A stretch of 64,000 nt of DNA from Desulfovibrio sp. (GCA_017415765.1 JAFQED010000064.1:1-64000), one strand, 5' to 3'; positions 25,034 through 34,774 are shown, counted from the first letter of the stretch. Numbers and translations: made by a program. The notes: generated from the sequence alone by a model not told the origin.

Positions 25034-26491
25034 TTGAGCAAGGATGACAAGCAAAACAGGGCGCAGGTTGAGCTGCCCCTGGACGAACACAGGATACTGG
25101 TTGCCAACCGGGGCGAGATCGCCATGCGCATCATGCGGGCCTGCCGCAAGCTGGGCGTAGCCTTTACCGCTGTTTATACGGCGGAGGACGCAGCCTCCGG
25201 CCATGTGCGCTTTGCCCGTGACAACGGGGACGGCAAGGGGCTTTTCCGGGTTTCCTCCTACCACGATGCCAATGAGCTGATGGCCGTTGCCGATATAGCG
25301 GGCTGCACCGCCGTGCATCCCGGTTACGGTTTTTTTGCCGAGGACTTCCGCTTTGCCCGCCGCGTAGCCAAGCGCGACCGCAAGATGATCTTTATCGGCC
25401 CCTCGTGGAAAATCATTCGTGAACTGGGCGACAAGATCAACACCAAGCGGCTGGCCCGCAGCCTCGGCGTCCCCACAGTCCCCGGCTCTGACAGGCCCAT
25501 CTATGACGAGATGGAAGCCGAGCGCATTGCCAAGAGCGTTTTTGAATTTCAGGAGCAGCAGGGCATCCAGCGGCCGCTGGTGCTGGTCAAGGCTTCGGCG
25601 GGCGGCGGCGGCATGGGCATTGAGGAGGTCTATGACCCTGACCAGTTCCGCTCGGTCTATCGGCGTATCCGCAGCTACGCCATGCGCCAGTTCAAGGATG
25701 AGGGCGTACTCATCGAGCAGCGCATCACCGACTTCAACCATCTGGAAGTTCAGGTGGTTTCTGACCGCAGCGGGCGCAACCCCGTGCATTTTGGCACACG
25801 CAACTGCTCCATCCAGTCCACGGGTCTGCAAAAAAGGATAGAGATAGCCCCCGGCTTTGCGCCGGAAACCCTGCAATACACCTTCAATGCCGAGCGTGTG
25901 CTGACCGATATAGTGGACTATTCCCTCGCCATGGCCCGCAAGGTGGGCTATGACAATGTGGGCACCTGGGAATGGATCGTCACCCGCAAGGGCGAGCCTT
26001 TCCTGATGGAGGTCAACACCCGTATCCAGGTGGAAAACGGCGTCTCGGCCTGCATCAGCCGGGTACACGGCAAGGAAGGCGTGGATCTGATCGCGGAGCA
26101 GATCCGTATCGGTCTGGGCCAGCCCCTTGGCTACACCCAGGCAGACATTGCCACCGAGGGTGTGGGCATCGAATACCGCCTGATCGCCGAAGACCCGGAC
26201 AATAACTTTACCCCCTGGGTGGGGCGCATTGAACGCTTCGAATGGCAGGATGCCCCGTGGCTGACCCTGCTGACCCATGTGCCCTGCGATGGCCCCTATG
26301 AGATCCCCACCGAGTTTGACCCCAACCTCGCCCTGGCCATCATCTGGGGCAAGGACCTGGACGAGGCCCGCGAGCGCGGCCTTGCCTTCCTCAATTCTCT
26401 GCGGCTGGAAGGCAGGAACAACGCGGGCGAACCGCTCAAATCCAATGTGGGTTTCCTGCGGGCCAATACCGGCCATATCCTGCATTTTTAA
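25034..26491 (+). CDS. Biotin carboxylase-like subunit
   Basis: A 485-residue ATP-grasp protein of the AccC/pyruvate-carboxylase N-terminal type. It shows ILVANRGEIAMRIMRACRKL, HPGYGFFAEDFRFAR, the glycine-rich VKASAGGGGMGIEEV and FLMEVNTRIQVENGVS. It would carboxylate a biotin carrier with ATP and bicarbonate. I prefer the TTG start at 25034 because GGGAGA lies 5 bases upstream; an in-frame ATG at 25001 has poorer spacing. It begins a three-gene set with the fused carboxyltransferase and a biotinyl-domain protein. Relative to standard AccC the lid region is unusual, so the acyl-CoA partner is unproven. Confidence 0.85.
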   Translation: MSKDDKQNRAQVELPLDEHRILVANRGEIAMRIMRACRKLGVAFTAVYTAEDAASGHVRFARDNGDGKGLFRVSSYHDANELMAVADIAGCTAVHPGYGFFAEDFRFARRVAKRDRKMIFIGPSWKIIRELGDKINTKRLARSLGVPTVPGSDRPIYDEMEAERIAKSVFEFQEQQGIQRPLVLVKASAGGGGMGIEEVYDPDQFRSVYRRIRSYAMRQFKDEGVLIEQRITDFNHLEVQVVSDRSGRNPVHFGTRNCSIQSTGLQKRIEIAPGFAPETLQYTFNAERVLTDIVDYSLAMARKVGYDNVGTWEWIVTRKGEPFLMEVNTRIQVENGVSACISRVHGKEGVDLIAEQIRIGLGQPLGYTQADIATEGVGIEYRLIAEDPDNNFTPWVGRIERFEWQDAPWLTLLTHVPCDGPYEIPTEFDPNLALAIIWGKDLDEARERGLAFLNSLRLEGRNNAGEPLKSNVGFLRANTGHILHF

Positions 26492-26532
26492 CGCCAGCCT
26501 GAGGGCCGCCCCGGGCGGTTTGTTGAGTTAGT

Positions 26533-28785
26533 ATGGACAACAATATCGAAAAACGCATCCAAAGTCTGCGCGACAGGCTGAGTTACCTGCAGGACATCTT
26601 TGCGGGCAAGCATGGCGACAATGCCAATCTGCTGCACGAACGGCTGGAGACCTTTACGGAGCGCGCCCGCTGGGGCCAGCTGGATGACCCGCACAGCGAA
26701 ATGGCCTCTCTCGAAGACCTTTTTGCCTATGTGGAAAAGCGGCTGGAAGAGTGCATCACGCCCATGGACAAGGTACGCATCGTCCGCCATCCACAACGCA
26801 TCTGCCTGCGTGACATCCTCGAAAACGTCTATGACAACTTTACCGAGGTGGGCGGCCAGGACGAACACAGCCTTGACCCCAGTATGCTCATTGCCCGTGC
26901 GGTCATCACCCGGCGCAGTGGCAAGAAGACCTACACCCAGTCCGTGATGGTCATCGGGCAGGAAAAGGGCCACGGTGCAGAATTCCGCAACGGCGGCTCG
27001 GTCAAGCCCTGGGGCAATGCCAAGGCCCTGCAGTATATGCGCGTGGCCGAAACCGAGGGCATCCCCATCCATACCTACATCTTTACCCCCGGTTCCTACC
27101 CCATCGAGGATAACCCCGGCGCGGCCCAGCAGATCGCCCGCAATATCTACGGCATGGCGGGTCTGCGCGTCCCCGTGGTGGCCGTTATTTCCGAAGGCGG
27201 TTCCGGCGGGGCAGAGGCCATTGGCCTGGCCGACAAACGTCTAATGCTCTCGCACGGCTACTATTCTGTCATCTCGCCCGAAGGGGCTGCCGCCATCGAG
27301 GGGCGCATCAAGGCTGGCATGCGCGCCACACCGGAGCTTATTGAGCACTGCGCCGAGCATTTGCGGATCACCGCACAGGACAATCTGGCCTTTGGCTACA
27401 TCGACCGCATCGTGCAGGAGCCGCCGCTGGGCGCACGCCCATGGCATTTTGACTTTTTCCGCCACCTGCGGCAGGAGGTCATCCGGGCTACGGACGAGGT
27501 GGTCATCTCCACCCGGCGTATGCCACTGCTCAAGGGCATGGCTCTGTCCCGGCGGCGCAAGCCAGATGCCAATATGGAAGAAATGTTCATGCGCTGGGAT
27601 CTGTCAGCCTCGGCCAGAGAACGTCTGCGCGACCGCCGCCAGCAAAAGTTCTTGCGCCTTTCGCGCCATGCGGCCCGCGACCGGCGTCCCTTCTGGACAA
27701 AGACCGCCTCTGCCTTCTGGGACTGGCTTTCCAAGCCGTGGCGCACCTTCAAGTATGATTTTTACCGCAAGCACCAGCGTCACATCCGCGCTGTGCTGGA
27801 AGAGGTGGACAATGAATGGGAACAGCTCAAAAGCCGTATGCTGGCCCCGTGGCGGCGTCTTACGGGCAAAGCCGACAGCACGGCTGCCGCACAGGCCCGC
27901 GAAGAGCTGACCGCGCTTTCGGCCTGGAGCGGTGAAGGGCGCAAGAGCAAGTGGAACTACCTCTCTCCCCGTTACAAGGTGGATCGCACCATTACCTGTC
28001 CCAACAGTGCCTCCTACGGTTGTCTTGACCTTTGGGGGCCGGATCTCTTTGCCGAGTTTGCCGGGGTGTGCAGCCATTGCGGCTACCATTTTCCCATGGA
28101 GCCGGAATGGTATGTCAAAAACGTGTTTGACGCGGGTTCTGTCTTTGAATTCAACAGCGAGATAGAGGCCGGTAACCCGCTGGACTTCCCCGATTTTGCA
28201 CCGCGTATTGCCGAAGCTCAAAAGAAGACCGGGGCCAGGAGCGGCTGCATGACCTTTGAAGCGCGCATTGACGACATCAAGATGGTGGTGGCCATGCTCA
28301 TGGGTACCTTCCGGGGCGGCAGTGTGGGCGCGGCCGAAGGCTACAAATTTGTGGAGGCTGCCCAGCGCGCTGCCAAAAAACGCTATCCCTTCCTTGCCTA
28401 TGTCCACGGTACGGCTGGCATCCGCATCCAGGAAGGCACCCACGGCGTCATCCAGATGCCGCGCTGCACAGTGGCGGTGCGCCGCTACATTGAGTCCGGC
28501 GGGCTTTACATGGTGCTGTACGACACCAACTCCTTTGCCGGGCCGCTGGCCAGCTTCCTGGGTTGTTCGCCCTATCAGTTTGCCGTGCGCTCGTCCAATA
28601 TCGGTTTTGCCGGGCCGGGCGTCATCAAGGAAACCACCGGCATGGACATCCCGCCCAAGTACCACCGCTCCTACCGTGCCCTTTCACGCGGGCATATCCA
28701 GGGCATCTGGGACAGGCGGCAGATCCGCGCCAACCTGAAACAGGCCCTTTTGACCATCGGTGGACGCAATCTTTACTATCGGTAA
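26533..28785 (+). CDS. Fused acetyl-CoA carboxylase carboxyltransferase (alpha then beta)
   Basis: The 750-residue protein joins both carboxyltransferase halves. Residues about 1-300 are AccA-like (LLHERLETFTERARWGQLDD, FRNGGSVKPWGNAKALQYMR, VVAVISEGGSGGAEAIGLAD). A basic, Arg-rich linker of roughly 150 residues follows. From about 470 to the end it is AccD-like, with a zinc-ribbon cysteine set (CPNSASYGC and CSHC) and the FRGGSVGAAEGYKFVEAAQR and GIRIQEGTHGVIQMPRC blocks. It would transfer carboxyl from biotin to an acyl-CoA. The order alpha-beta and the long basic linker are unusual compared with E. coli separate subunits. It follows the biotin carboxylase gene by 41 bases. Confidence 0.85.
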   Translation: MDNNIEKRIQSLRDRLSYLQDIFAGKHGDNANLLHERLETFTERARWGQLDDPHSEMASLEDLFAYVEKRLEECITPMDKVRIVRHPQRICLRDILENVYDNFTEVGGQDEHSLDPSMLIARAVITRRSGKKTYTQSVMVIGQEKGHGAEFRNGGSVKPWGNAKALQYMRVAETEGIPIHTYIFTPGSYPIEDNPGAAQQIARNIYGMAGLRVPVVAVISEGGSGGAEAIGLADKRLMLSHGYYSVISPEGAAAIEGRIKAGMRATPELIEHCAEHLRITAQDNLAFGYIDRIVQEPPLGARPWHFDFFRHLRQEVIRATDEVVISTRRMPLLKGMALSRRRKPDANMEEMFMRWDLSASARERLRDRRQQKFLRLSRHAARDRRPFWTKTASAFWDWLSKPWRTFKYDFYRKHQRHIRAVLEEVDNEWEQLKSRMLAPWRRLTGKADSTAAAQAREELTALSAWSGEGRKSKWNYLSPRYKVDRTITCPNSASYGCLDLWGPDLFAEFAGVCSHCGYHFPMEPEWYVKNVFDAGSVFEFNSEIEAGNPLDFPDFAPRIAEAQKKTGARSGCMTFEARIDDIKMVVAMLMGTFRGGSVGAAEGYKFVEAAQRAAKKRYPFLAYVHGTAGIRIQEGTHGVIQMPRCTVAVRRYIESGGLYMVLYDTNSFAGPLASFLGCSPYQFAVRSSNIGFAGPGVIKETTGMDIPPKYHRSYRALSRGHIQGIWDRRQIRANLKQALLTIGGRNLYYR

Positions 28786-28842
28786 CCACATACGCCCGGA
28801 AGAAACTGCCAGCAATACAACCAAACGGAACCACGAGAGACG

Positions 28843-29493
28843 ATGATGGATATTTCTGCCTTGCTTGACGAGATCAAGGCCGCCCCTTTCCGCGAGATAG
28901 TCATTGCCACCCCCCATTGCGGCAGGGTGAGCTTTGCCGATCTCAAGCCTGGCGACAGCGTGGTGGGGCCACAGGGCCAATGGAAAGAGAAACCCGGCAG
29001 CCATATTGCCACGCTGGAACGGGAACACAACCCCAAGCCCATCTGCGCCCTGGAAAAAGGCGAAATAAGCCTCCTGCATACAGAGCTGGAAGGCCGCTTT
29101 GTGGAGGCCGGTACACCGCTGGCCGTCTTGCGGCACAAGTTGACCCGCGAGGAAGTGCAGCGGCTTATCCTGCAAAAGGCCCTGCACCTCTTTTGCGCAC
29201 CGGAACGCGCCAAGTATTATTTTATCCCTGAAGTGGACAAGAAGATACGCGCCGCCGATGCCCACAGCGTTACCGTGCGTGACGGCATGGAGCTGCTCAT
29301 CATGTCGCGCATGAAGCGCGAGGTTCCGCTGCACTACACTGGCCCGGATGGCGTCATCTACGAGATCTATTTCAAGATCAACGACAACGTCAATGCCGGG
29401 GATCCGCTCATCGGCGTTTGCCCGCGTGACCAGCTTCCTGTCATCCAAGATGTCATCATGCGGGTACAAACCGAGTGGGCAGAGCAGGGCTAA
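28843..29493 (+). CDS. Biotinyl-domain carrier-like protein
   Basis: A 216-residue protein whose C-terminal 80 residues resemble a biotinyl/lipoyl domain: IMSRMKREVPLHYTGPDGVI, then YEIYFKINDNVNAGDPLIGV. The Met-Lys pair would correspond to the biotinylated lysine of the usual AMKM motif, but the flanking residues deviate. The N-terminal part (residues 1-130) is not recognised. Position directly after the carboxylase and carboxyltransferase genes supports a carrier role. GAGACG lies before the ATG; Met1 or Met2 could be the start. Confidence 0.65.
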   Translation: MMDISALLDEIKAAPFREIVIATPHCGRVSFADLKPGDSVVGPQGQWKEKPGSHIATLEREHNPKPICALEKGEISLLHTELEGRFVEAGTPLAVLRHKLTREEVQRLILQKALHLFCAPERAKYYFIPEVDKKIRAADAHSVTVRDGMELLIMSRMKREVPLHYTGPDGVIYEIYFKINDNVNAGDPLIGVCPRDQLPVIQDVIMRVQTEWAEQG

Positions 29494-29496
29494 ACC

Positions 29497-29835
29497 ATGG
29501 GAAAAGCCCTGCAGATCCGCGTCAGTGCCGTCACCTGGGATGAAGACCTGCTGGAAAAACTCTGGCCTCGCCTGACGGAACTAGCCTTCAGTGTGCCCAT
29601 CCTGCATGAAAAACGCGGCGTGTTGGAAATGGTGCGCGCCCTGGACGAGGGCCTGACCTTTATGGACTGGTCTGCCGCACGACGGCAGAACATGGGAGCA
29701 GGCATCCGCGAGGCAGCACGTCTGCGTACAGCCATAGGTGCGGCCCTTGCCGACTGGGATCCGCGCACGGCCAATCGCCTCAGTGACGAGCTGGAAGACG
29801 TGCTGGATGATCTGGAAAAATCTTTTGTGGCCTGA
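29497..29835 (+). CDS. Small hypothetical protein (112 aa)
   Basis: I do not recognise a family. The 112-residue protein is helical and acidic at the C-terminus (RLSDELEDVLDDLEKSFVA), without signal or membrane segment. It starts 3 bases after the stop of the biotinyl-domain gene and precedes ssb by 21 bases, so it is probably co-transcribed with the carboxylase set. No catalytic motif visible. Confidence 0.65.
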   Translation: MGKALQIRVSAVTWDEDLLEKLWPRLTELAFSVPILHEKRGVLEMVRALDEGLTFMDWSAARRQNMGAGIREAARLRTAIGAALADWDPRTANRLSDELEDVLDDLEKSFVA

Positions 29836-29856
29836 GCCACCCAAGAGGGAAAGCAT

Positions 29857-30375
29857 ATGCTGAACAAAGTCATGATTATCGGCAGACTGGGACGTGACCC
29901 CGAACTGCGTTACACCCAGAGCGGCGCACCCATCGCCAGCCTGAACATCGCTACTGACGAATCCTACACTGACCGTGACGGCAACAAGGTGGAACGCACC
30001 GAATGGCACCGGGTTTCCGTATTCCAGCGGCAGGCCGAAAACTGCGCCAACTATCTGGCCAAGGGCAGCCTTGTCTATGTGGAGGGCAGCCTTCAGACCC
30101 GTAAGTGGCAGGATCAGCAGGGTCAGGATCGTTACACCACCGAGATCAAGGCCCAGCGCGTACAGTTTCTGGATCGCAAGGGCGAGGGTGGCCGTGCTGG
30201 CCAAGGTGGCATGGGCGGCCCGCAGGGGGGCTTTGAAGACAATTTTGACAGCGCACCGCCCCAGCGCAATCAGGCTGGTTATGGCGGACGTGCCCAGCCC
30301 CGCCAGCAACAGAATGATGACCTTGGCCCGGCCTTCCCGTCCGAGGCATCCAGCATGGATGAGGTGCCGTTTTAA
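29857..30375 (+). CDS. ssb: Single-stranded DNA-binding protein
   Basis: A 172-residue SSB. The OB-fold covers residues 1-108: MLNKVMIIGRLGRDPELRYT, IASLNIATDESYTD, EWHRVSVFQRQAENCANYL and KGSLVYVEGSLQTRKWQDQQ. The C-terminal half is a Gly/Gln/Pro-rich linker that ends in the acidic tip SSMDEVPF, the docking peptide for replication and repair partners. AGAGGGAAAG precedes the ATG. It acts in replication, recombination and repair. Confidence 0.95.
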   Translation: MLNKVMIIGRLGRDPELRYTQSGAPIASLNIATDESYTDRDGNKVERTEWHRVSVFQRQAENCANYLAKGSLVYVEGSLQTRKWQDQQGQDRYTTEIKAQRVQFLDRKGEGGRAGQGGMGGPQGGFEDNFDSAPPQRNQAGYGGRAQPRQQQNDDLGPAFPSEASSMDEVPF

Positions 30376-30446
30376 GCTCTGTTTTGCCGGAAAAGCCGTA
30401 GCAGACGGAAAATCGGTGTCCGTCCACAAAAAGTTGCCGGGGGCAG

Positions 30447-30475
30447 TTGACTTTTTGTTAGATTATTCACAAGAT
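30447..30475 (+). promoter_or_regulatory. Putative promoter of sat
   Basis: TTGACT at 30447-30452 is followed after 17 bases by CAAGAT at 30470-30475, about 90 bases before the sat start. The -10 is weak, but the -35 is good and nothing better is visible in the 190-base ssb-sat gap. Confidence 0.4.
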
Positions 30476-30566
30476 AGCGTACACGACATCACGCGCTGTA
30501 GCTGGCAGACTGTTCTGCCCTTGCGGCGGCGTGGCTTTTATAACACCCAATATGGAGGATAAGGCG

Positions 30567-31838
30567 ATGTCCAAACTGGTTCCCCCGCATGGCGGAAAAG
30601 GCCTTGTGTGCTGCTTGCTCGAAGGCCAGGCTCTGGAAGACGAAAAGAAAAAGGCTGCCGGCCTGAAGCAGATCGAGATCTCTTCCCGGGCCAAGGGTGA
30701 CCTGATCATGATGGGCATCGGCGGCTTCTCGCCCCTGAACGGCTTCATGGGCAAGGCTGACTGGAAGGGCGTCTGCGAAAAGATGCTGATGGCCGATGGT
30801 ACTTTCTGGCCCGTGCCGGTGACCCTTGACGTTTCCGCTGACGATGCCAAGGCCGTCAAGGTTGGCGAAGAAGTGGCCCTCGTTCGCAACGGCGAAGTCA
30901 TGGCCACCATGAAGGTCGAAGAAGTCTATGAAATGACCGAAGCCGACAAGAAGTGGGAATGCGAACTGGTCTTCAAGGGCGAAGGCCCCGACTCTGAAAA
31001 GTTCTGGGAAGTGGCCCCCAATGACCATCCCGGCGTCAAGATGGTGCTGGCTCAGAAAGAATACAACATGGCCGGCCCGGTCAAGGTGCTCTCGCAGGGC
31101 GACTTCCCCGAAAAGTTCCCCGGCGTCTACATGAGCCCCGCCGAACTGCGCGCCAAGATGGACGAACGCGGCTGGCAGAAAGTGGCTGCCCTGCAGCTGC
31201 GCAACCCCATGCACCGTTCGCATGAATACCTCGCCAAGATCGGCGTGGAAGTGTGCGATGGCGTGGTCATCCACTCCCTCGTGGGTTCGCTGAAGCCCGG
31301 CGACATCCCGGCTGAAGTCCGCGTGAAGTGCATCGACACCCTGGTCGAAAAGTACTTCGTGAAGGAAAACGTCATCCAGGCCGGTTATCCCCTGGATATG
31401 CGTTATGCTGGCCCGCGTGAAGCCCTGCTCCACGCCACCTTCCGTCAGAACTACGGCATCAACAACCTGCTGGTTGGCCGCGACCACGCCGGTGTGGGCG
31501 ACTTCTACGGTATGTTTGAAGCTCAGGAAATCTTCCGCAAGATGCCTGTGCCCGCCGAAGAAGGCAAACGTCTGCTCTGCGAACCCCTGAACATTGACTG
31601 GACCTTCTATTGCAAGAAATGCGACGGCATGGCCTCCATGCGCACCTGCCCGCACGGCAAGGAAGACCGCGTCATCCTGTCCGGTACCAAGCTGCGCAAG
31701 ATGCTCTCCGAAGGTGCGGAAGTGCCGGATCACTTTGGCCGCGATGAAGTGCTCGCCATCCTGCGCGAATACTATGAAGGCCTCACCGAAAAGGTGGAAA
31801 TCAAGATGCAGCGTGCTGCTTCCGGTTCCACCATGTAA
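30567..31838 (+). CDS. sat: Sulfate adenylyltransferase (ATP sulfurylase)
   Basis: This 423-residue enzyme activates sulfate to adenosine phosphosulfate (APS), the first step of dissimilatory sulfate reduction. Family motifs are intact: [20 protein letters not shown] (the QxRNPxHRxHE nucleotide site), [15 protein letters not shown] (GRDHAG) and [13 protein letters not shown]. Two cysteines in [17 protein letters not shown] suggest a zinc site seen in sulfate reducers. GGAGG lies 8 bases before the ATG at 30567; the 12 upstream in-frame codons are not needed. Codon choice is strongly biased to a few codons (GAA, AAG, CTG, GGC), as in very highly expressed genes. A strong terminator follows. 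Confidence 0.97.
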   Translation: MSKLVPPHGGKGLVCCLLEGQALEDEKKKAAGLKQIEISSRAKGDLIMMGIGGFSPLNGFMGKADWKGVCEKMLMADGTFWPVPVTLDVSADDAKAVKVGEEVALVRNGEVMATMKVEEVYEMTEADKKWECELVFKGEGPDSEKFWEVAPNDHPGVKMVLAQKEYNMAGPVKVLSQGDFPEKFPGVYMSPAELRAKMDERGWQKVAALQLRNPMHRSHEYLAKIGVEVCDGVVIHSLVGSLKPGDIPAEVRVKCIDTLVEKYFVKENVIQAGYPLDMRYAGPREALLHATFRQNYGINNLLVGRDHAGVGDFYGMFEAQEIFRKMPVPAEEGKRLLCEPLNIDWTFYCKKCDGMASMRTCPHGKEDRVILSGTKLRKMLSEGAEVPDHFGRDEVLAILREYYEGLTEKVEIKMQRAASGSTM

Positions 31839-31863
31839 GACGGCTTCGGCCTGACGACAGTAC

Positions 31864-31889
31864 AGGGCCGCCCAATGGGCGGCCCTTTT
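31864..31889 (+). terminator. Rho-independent terminator of sat
   Basis: AGGGCCGCCC (31864-31873) pairs perfectly with GGGCGGCCCT (31877-31886) over a three-base loop, followed by TTTTC. It lies 25 bases after the sat stop. Confidence 0.9.
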
Positions 31890-31915
31890 CTGTTGATCAG
31901 AGAAGGGGGAACGGC

Positions 31916-32575
31916 TCAGGCCGCGGGATCACTCCATTCGGGGATGGCCCCACCGGCAATGGCCCACAGATAGAGCGAAGCCACAGTGCCATGGGGACTG
32001 TAGCGGCGGCGGTACTGTTCAAAACGTGATTTATCAATGCTTTTGTGCCGGTACAGCATCCGCAGACCGCGCAGGATGCCAAAATCCCCAAAGCTCAGGA
32101 CATCCGGCCGCCCAAGGCAAAAGATAAGCAGCATTTCGGCTGTCCAGCGGCCCACGCCGGGCAGGGAACACAGGGTGGTGCAAAAATCATCGTCAGCCAG
32201 GCTGGCCAGCCTGGCCGGGTCAAGATCACCCCGCACAAAGCGGGCCGCAGCCTCCTGCACCCAGGCCACCTTGCGGGCCGAAAGCCCGCAGGCGCGCAGC
32301 CTCTCTGGTGCAGCAGCACAGACAGTGTCAGGCGAGAGCTGCCCCAGGGCGGCCTGAAGCCGCCCCCAGACAGCGGCCTGAGCCTTGCCGGAAATCTGCT
32401 GCCCCACAATAGCATGCAGCAGGGCTGCAAAGAGGTCTGGCATCAACTCCCGTTGCGGCGGGCTTAATAGTGCCATGACCTCGGCCAGCCGCCTGTCCTT
32501 GCGGGCCAGATGGGTCAGGGCTTGCGGTGGTATCGGGACAAGCCGTGCATCAAGCGGCAAGGCCTGGGGGGACAT
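31916..32575 (-). CDS. HhH-GPD DNA-3-methyladenine glycosylase (AlkA-type)
   Basis: A 219-residue base-excision repair glycosylase. It contains FAALLHAIVGQQISGKAQAA, the helix-hairpin-helix LCSLPGVGRWTAEMLLIFCL, and the following GRPDVLSFGDFGILRGLRML, in which the Asp of SFGDFG is the catalytic residue. It lacks the N-terminal domain of E. coli AlkA, like many short AlkA homologues. It removes alkylated purines from DNA. It lies 8 bases downstream of the DUF711 gene stop on the same strand. Confidence 0.87.
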   Translation of the reverse strand: MSPQALPLDARLVPIPPQALTHLARKDRRLAEVMALLSPPQRELMPDLFAALLHAIVGQQISGKAQAAVWGRLQAALGQLSPDTVCAAAPERLRACGLSARKVAWVQEAAARFVRGDLDPARLASLADDDFCTTLCSLPGVGRWTAEMLLIFCLGRPDVLSFGDFGILRGLRMLYRHKSIDKSRFEQYRRRYSPHGTVASLYLWAIAGGAIPEWSDPAA

Positions 32576-32583
32576 GATCCGAG

Positions 32584-33969
32584 CTAGTTTTTCAGACTGT
32601 GGATGGGCGCGGGGATACGCCCGCCGTGCCCGATAAAGGCCGAGGCATCCCCCTGTGGCACAGGGATGATGGCCGCCTTACCCAACAGCCCGCCGAAGGA
32701 AACTTCTTCTCCCACGCCCTTGCCCGGCACGGGGATGACGCGCACAGCCGTGGTCTTGTGATTGATCATGCCGATGGCCATTTCATCGGCAATCAGGCCG
32801 GCAATGCTTGTGGCCGGGGTATCACCGGGGATGGCTATCATGTCCAGCCCCACGGAACAGACACTGGTCATGGCCTCCAGCTTTTCCAGCCCCAGCAGGC
32901 CCGATGTGGCAGCCGCCTCAATGCTGGAATCCTCCGAAACAGGGATAAAGGCCCCGGACAGCCCCCCCACGGAAGAAGACGCAAAAGCCCCACCCTTCTT
33001 GACAGCATCATTGAGCATGGCCAGCACTGCCGTGCTGCCGGGCGCGCCGATACTGGACAGGCCAAGGCTCTGGAAGATCTCGCCCACAGAATCCCCCACC
33101 GCCGGTGTGGGGGCCAGCGAAAGGTCGGCCACACCAAAGGGGATGCCGAGCCGCCGGGCCACCTCGCTGCCGATGATCTCGCCAACGCGGGTCACCTTGT
33201 AGGCCGTGCGCTTGATGACCTCGGCCAGATCCAGCAGGGTCAGCCGGCCTCCTCCGGCATTGCAGCCGCTGGCCACGGCCCTGTCAATGGCCTTTTTGAC
33301 CACACCGGGGCCGGACACACCCACATTGATGACCACATCCGGCTCTCCCACGCCCAGATAGGCCCCGGCCATGAAGGGCACATCCTGCGGGATGTTGGCA
33401 AAGATAACCAGCTTGGCACAGCCAATGCCGCCACGGTCGGCCGTAGCCTGTGCCGTCCGCAAGATCTGCTGTCCCATGAGGGCCACGGCATCCATGTTGA
33501 TGCCACTGCGCGACGAGGCCACATTGATGGACGAGCACACCCGGTCTGTGCGGGCCAGGGCTTCGGGCAAAGCCTCGATGAGAGCCTTGTCGCCACAGGT
33601 AAAGCCTTTTTCCACCAGGGCGGAAAAACCACCCAGAAAATCCACCCCGGCTTCCTTGGCTGCCGCGTCCAGCGCACAACAGATCCGCACCATGCCGTCC
33701 GGGCCAAAGGGCGCGCCCACCACAGCAATGGGGCTGACGCTGATGCGCTTGTTGACCACAGGGATGCCGTACTTGTCCCCCACCTCATTGCACACGGACA
33801 CCAGTTGCGCGGCATAGCGGTTGATTTTGGCCCGCACGTTGGCCATGAACAGGTCAAGGTCATGGCTCACGCAATCAAACAGGCTCACCCCCAGGGTGAC
33901 CGTGCGTACATCAAGGTGCTCGTTACGGAGCATATTCAGGATGCTGGTGACTTCACGTTCCGAAAGCAT
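32584..33969 (-). CDS. UPF0210/DUF711 (PFL-like) family protein
   Basis: A 461-residue protein of the DUF711 family, structurally related to glycyl-radical enzymes but of unresolved function. Typical stretches are EVTSILNMLRNEHLDVRTVT, VNKRISVSPIAVVGAPFG, the SSINVASSRSGINMDAVALM block and AIGMINHKTTAVRVIPVPGK. It has no glycyl-radical motif at the C-terminus. It follows an ACT-domain gene by 49 bases, a pairing conserved in many Gram-positive and delta-type bacteria, which suggests that the ACT protein regulates it. Confidence 0.88.
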   Translation of the reverse strand: MLSEREVTSILNMLRNEHLDVRTVTLGVSLFDCVSHDLDLFMANVRAKINRYAAQLVSVCNEVGDKYGIPVVNKRISVSPIAVVGAPFGPDGMVRICCALDAAAKEAGVDFLGGFSALVEKGFTCGDKALIEALPEALARTDRVCSSINVASSRSGINMDAVALMGQQILRTAQATADRGGIGCAKLVIFANIPQDVPFMAGAYLGVGEPDVVINVGVSGPGVVKKAIDRAVASGCNAGGGRLTLLDLAEVIKRTAYKVTRVGEIIGSEVARRLGIPFGVADLSLAPTPAVGDSVGEIFQSLGLSSIGAPGSTAVLAMLNDAVKKGGAFASSSVGGLSGAFIPVSEDSSIEAAATSGLLGLEKLEAMTSVCSVGLDMIAIPGDTPATSIAGLIADEMAIGMINHKTTAVRVIPVPGKGVGEEVSFGGLLGKAAIIPVPQGDASAFIGHGGRIPAPIHSLKN

Positions 33970-34018
33970 AGTATATCCTTGGCAAAGGCTGGATGACAGG
34001 GGGGACAGCGGGCCGTGC

Positions 34019-34579
34019 TTAGGTGGCCCCTACACGGTGGACAGCTTCAAAAATATCGCGGTGCTGCACGCTCACGCGCAGGGAACGGCTTTGGGCCTCG
34101 CAGGCCAGCTCCCGCCGCAGACGCCCCAGATCCACGTTTTCCGGCACCTGTACCTCAAAGACAAAGAGGGCATGATCCGTCCCCTCCTCACCGAGGATCG
34201 CCTTGAGATATTCTATATTGATCTGGTGACGGGCAAAAACACGGCTCATCAGGGCGATCAGGCCGGGCTGGTCTGGCCCGTCAACGCTGACCACAAAGGG
34301 TTCACAGCGCAGGGCACTGGCAAATTCCTTCTGTGCGGGGCGCACCAGCACAGAAAGATCCACCCCGGCCTCGGCCAGACCCTGTTCCAGTCTGGCGCGC
34401 AGGGCCTCCGGCCCTGGCCCTGCCGCTGTCTCCACCGCAAAAATTGCCGCAAACTGCCCCAGCAGGATAGTTTGGCTGACCTCAACGATATTGCATCCCG
34501 CCTCGCCCAGCAGGGCACTGACCGTGGCAACAACGCCGGGGCAATCCCTGCCAAGAAAGGACGCCGTGTACTTTTGCAT
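34019..34579 (-). CDS. ACT-domain protein (GcvR-like)
   Basis: A 186-residue protein with two ACT-like halves: YTASFLGRDCPGVVATVSAL then LGEAGCNIVEVSQTILLGQF, and VSVDGPDQPGLIALMSRVFA then RHQINIEYLKAILGEE. ACT domains bind amino acids. The layout is like GcvR-type regulators but without a DNA-binding part. It is the first gene of an operon with the DUF711 protein, and I infer that it senses an amino acid for its neighbour. The start lies 3-4 bases after a GGGA site. Confidence 0.8.
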   Translation of the reverse strand: MQKYTASFLGRDCPGVVATVSALLGEAGCNIVEVSQTILLGQFAAIFAVETAAGPGPEALRARLEQGLAEAGVDLSVLVRPAQKEFASALRCEPFVVSVDGPDQPGLIALMSRVFARHQINIEYLKAILGEEGTDHALFVFEVQVPENVDLGRLRRELACEAQSRSLRVSVQHRDIFEAVHRVGAT

Positions 34580-34774
34580 GGCACATCCCTGGAAAAAACA
34601 GTATTTTCAATTGTTAATACAGGCAAAACCCCCGCACTTCAAGCCTTTGCCCCTGTTGGCGTAAGTGCACAATCTTGACGCTCCCCGGTGAATGGCATAA
34701 CATGCACACCTTCCAGAATTTTATATACATCCAGGACGGTCGTGACCACGCCGCCGCCCGTTATGGAGATCGTT

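Noticed and set aside
24884..26485. 825-residue minus-strand open frame continuing upstream of the nucleoside phosphorylase
   Set aside because: The part beyond 24883 lies antisense to the biotin carboxylase gene, which has clear catalytic motifs; the antisense product has none and reflects GC-rich codon bias.
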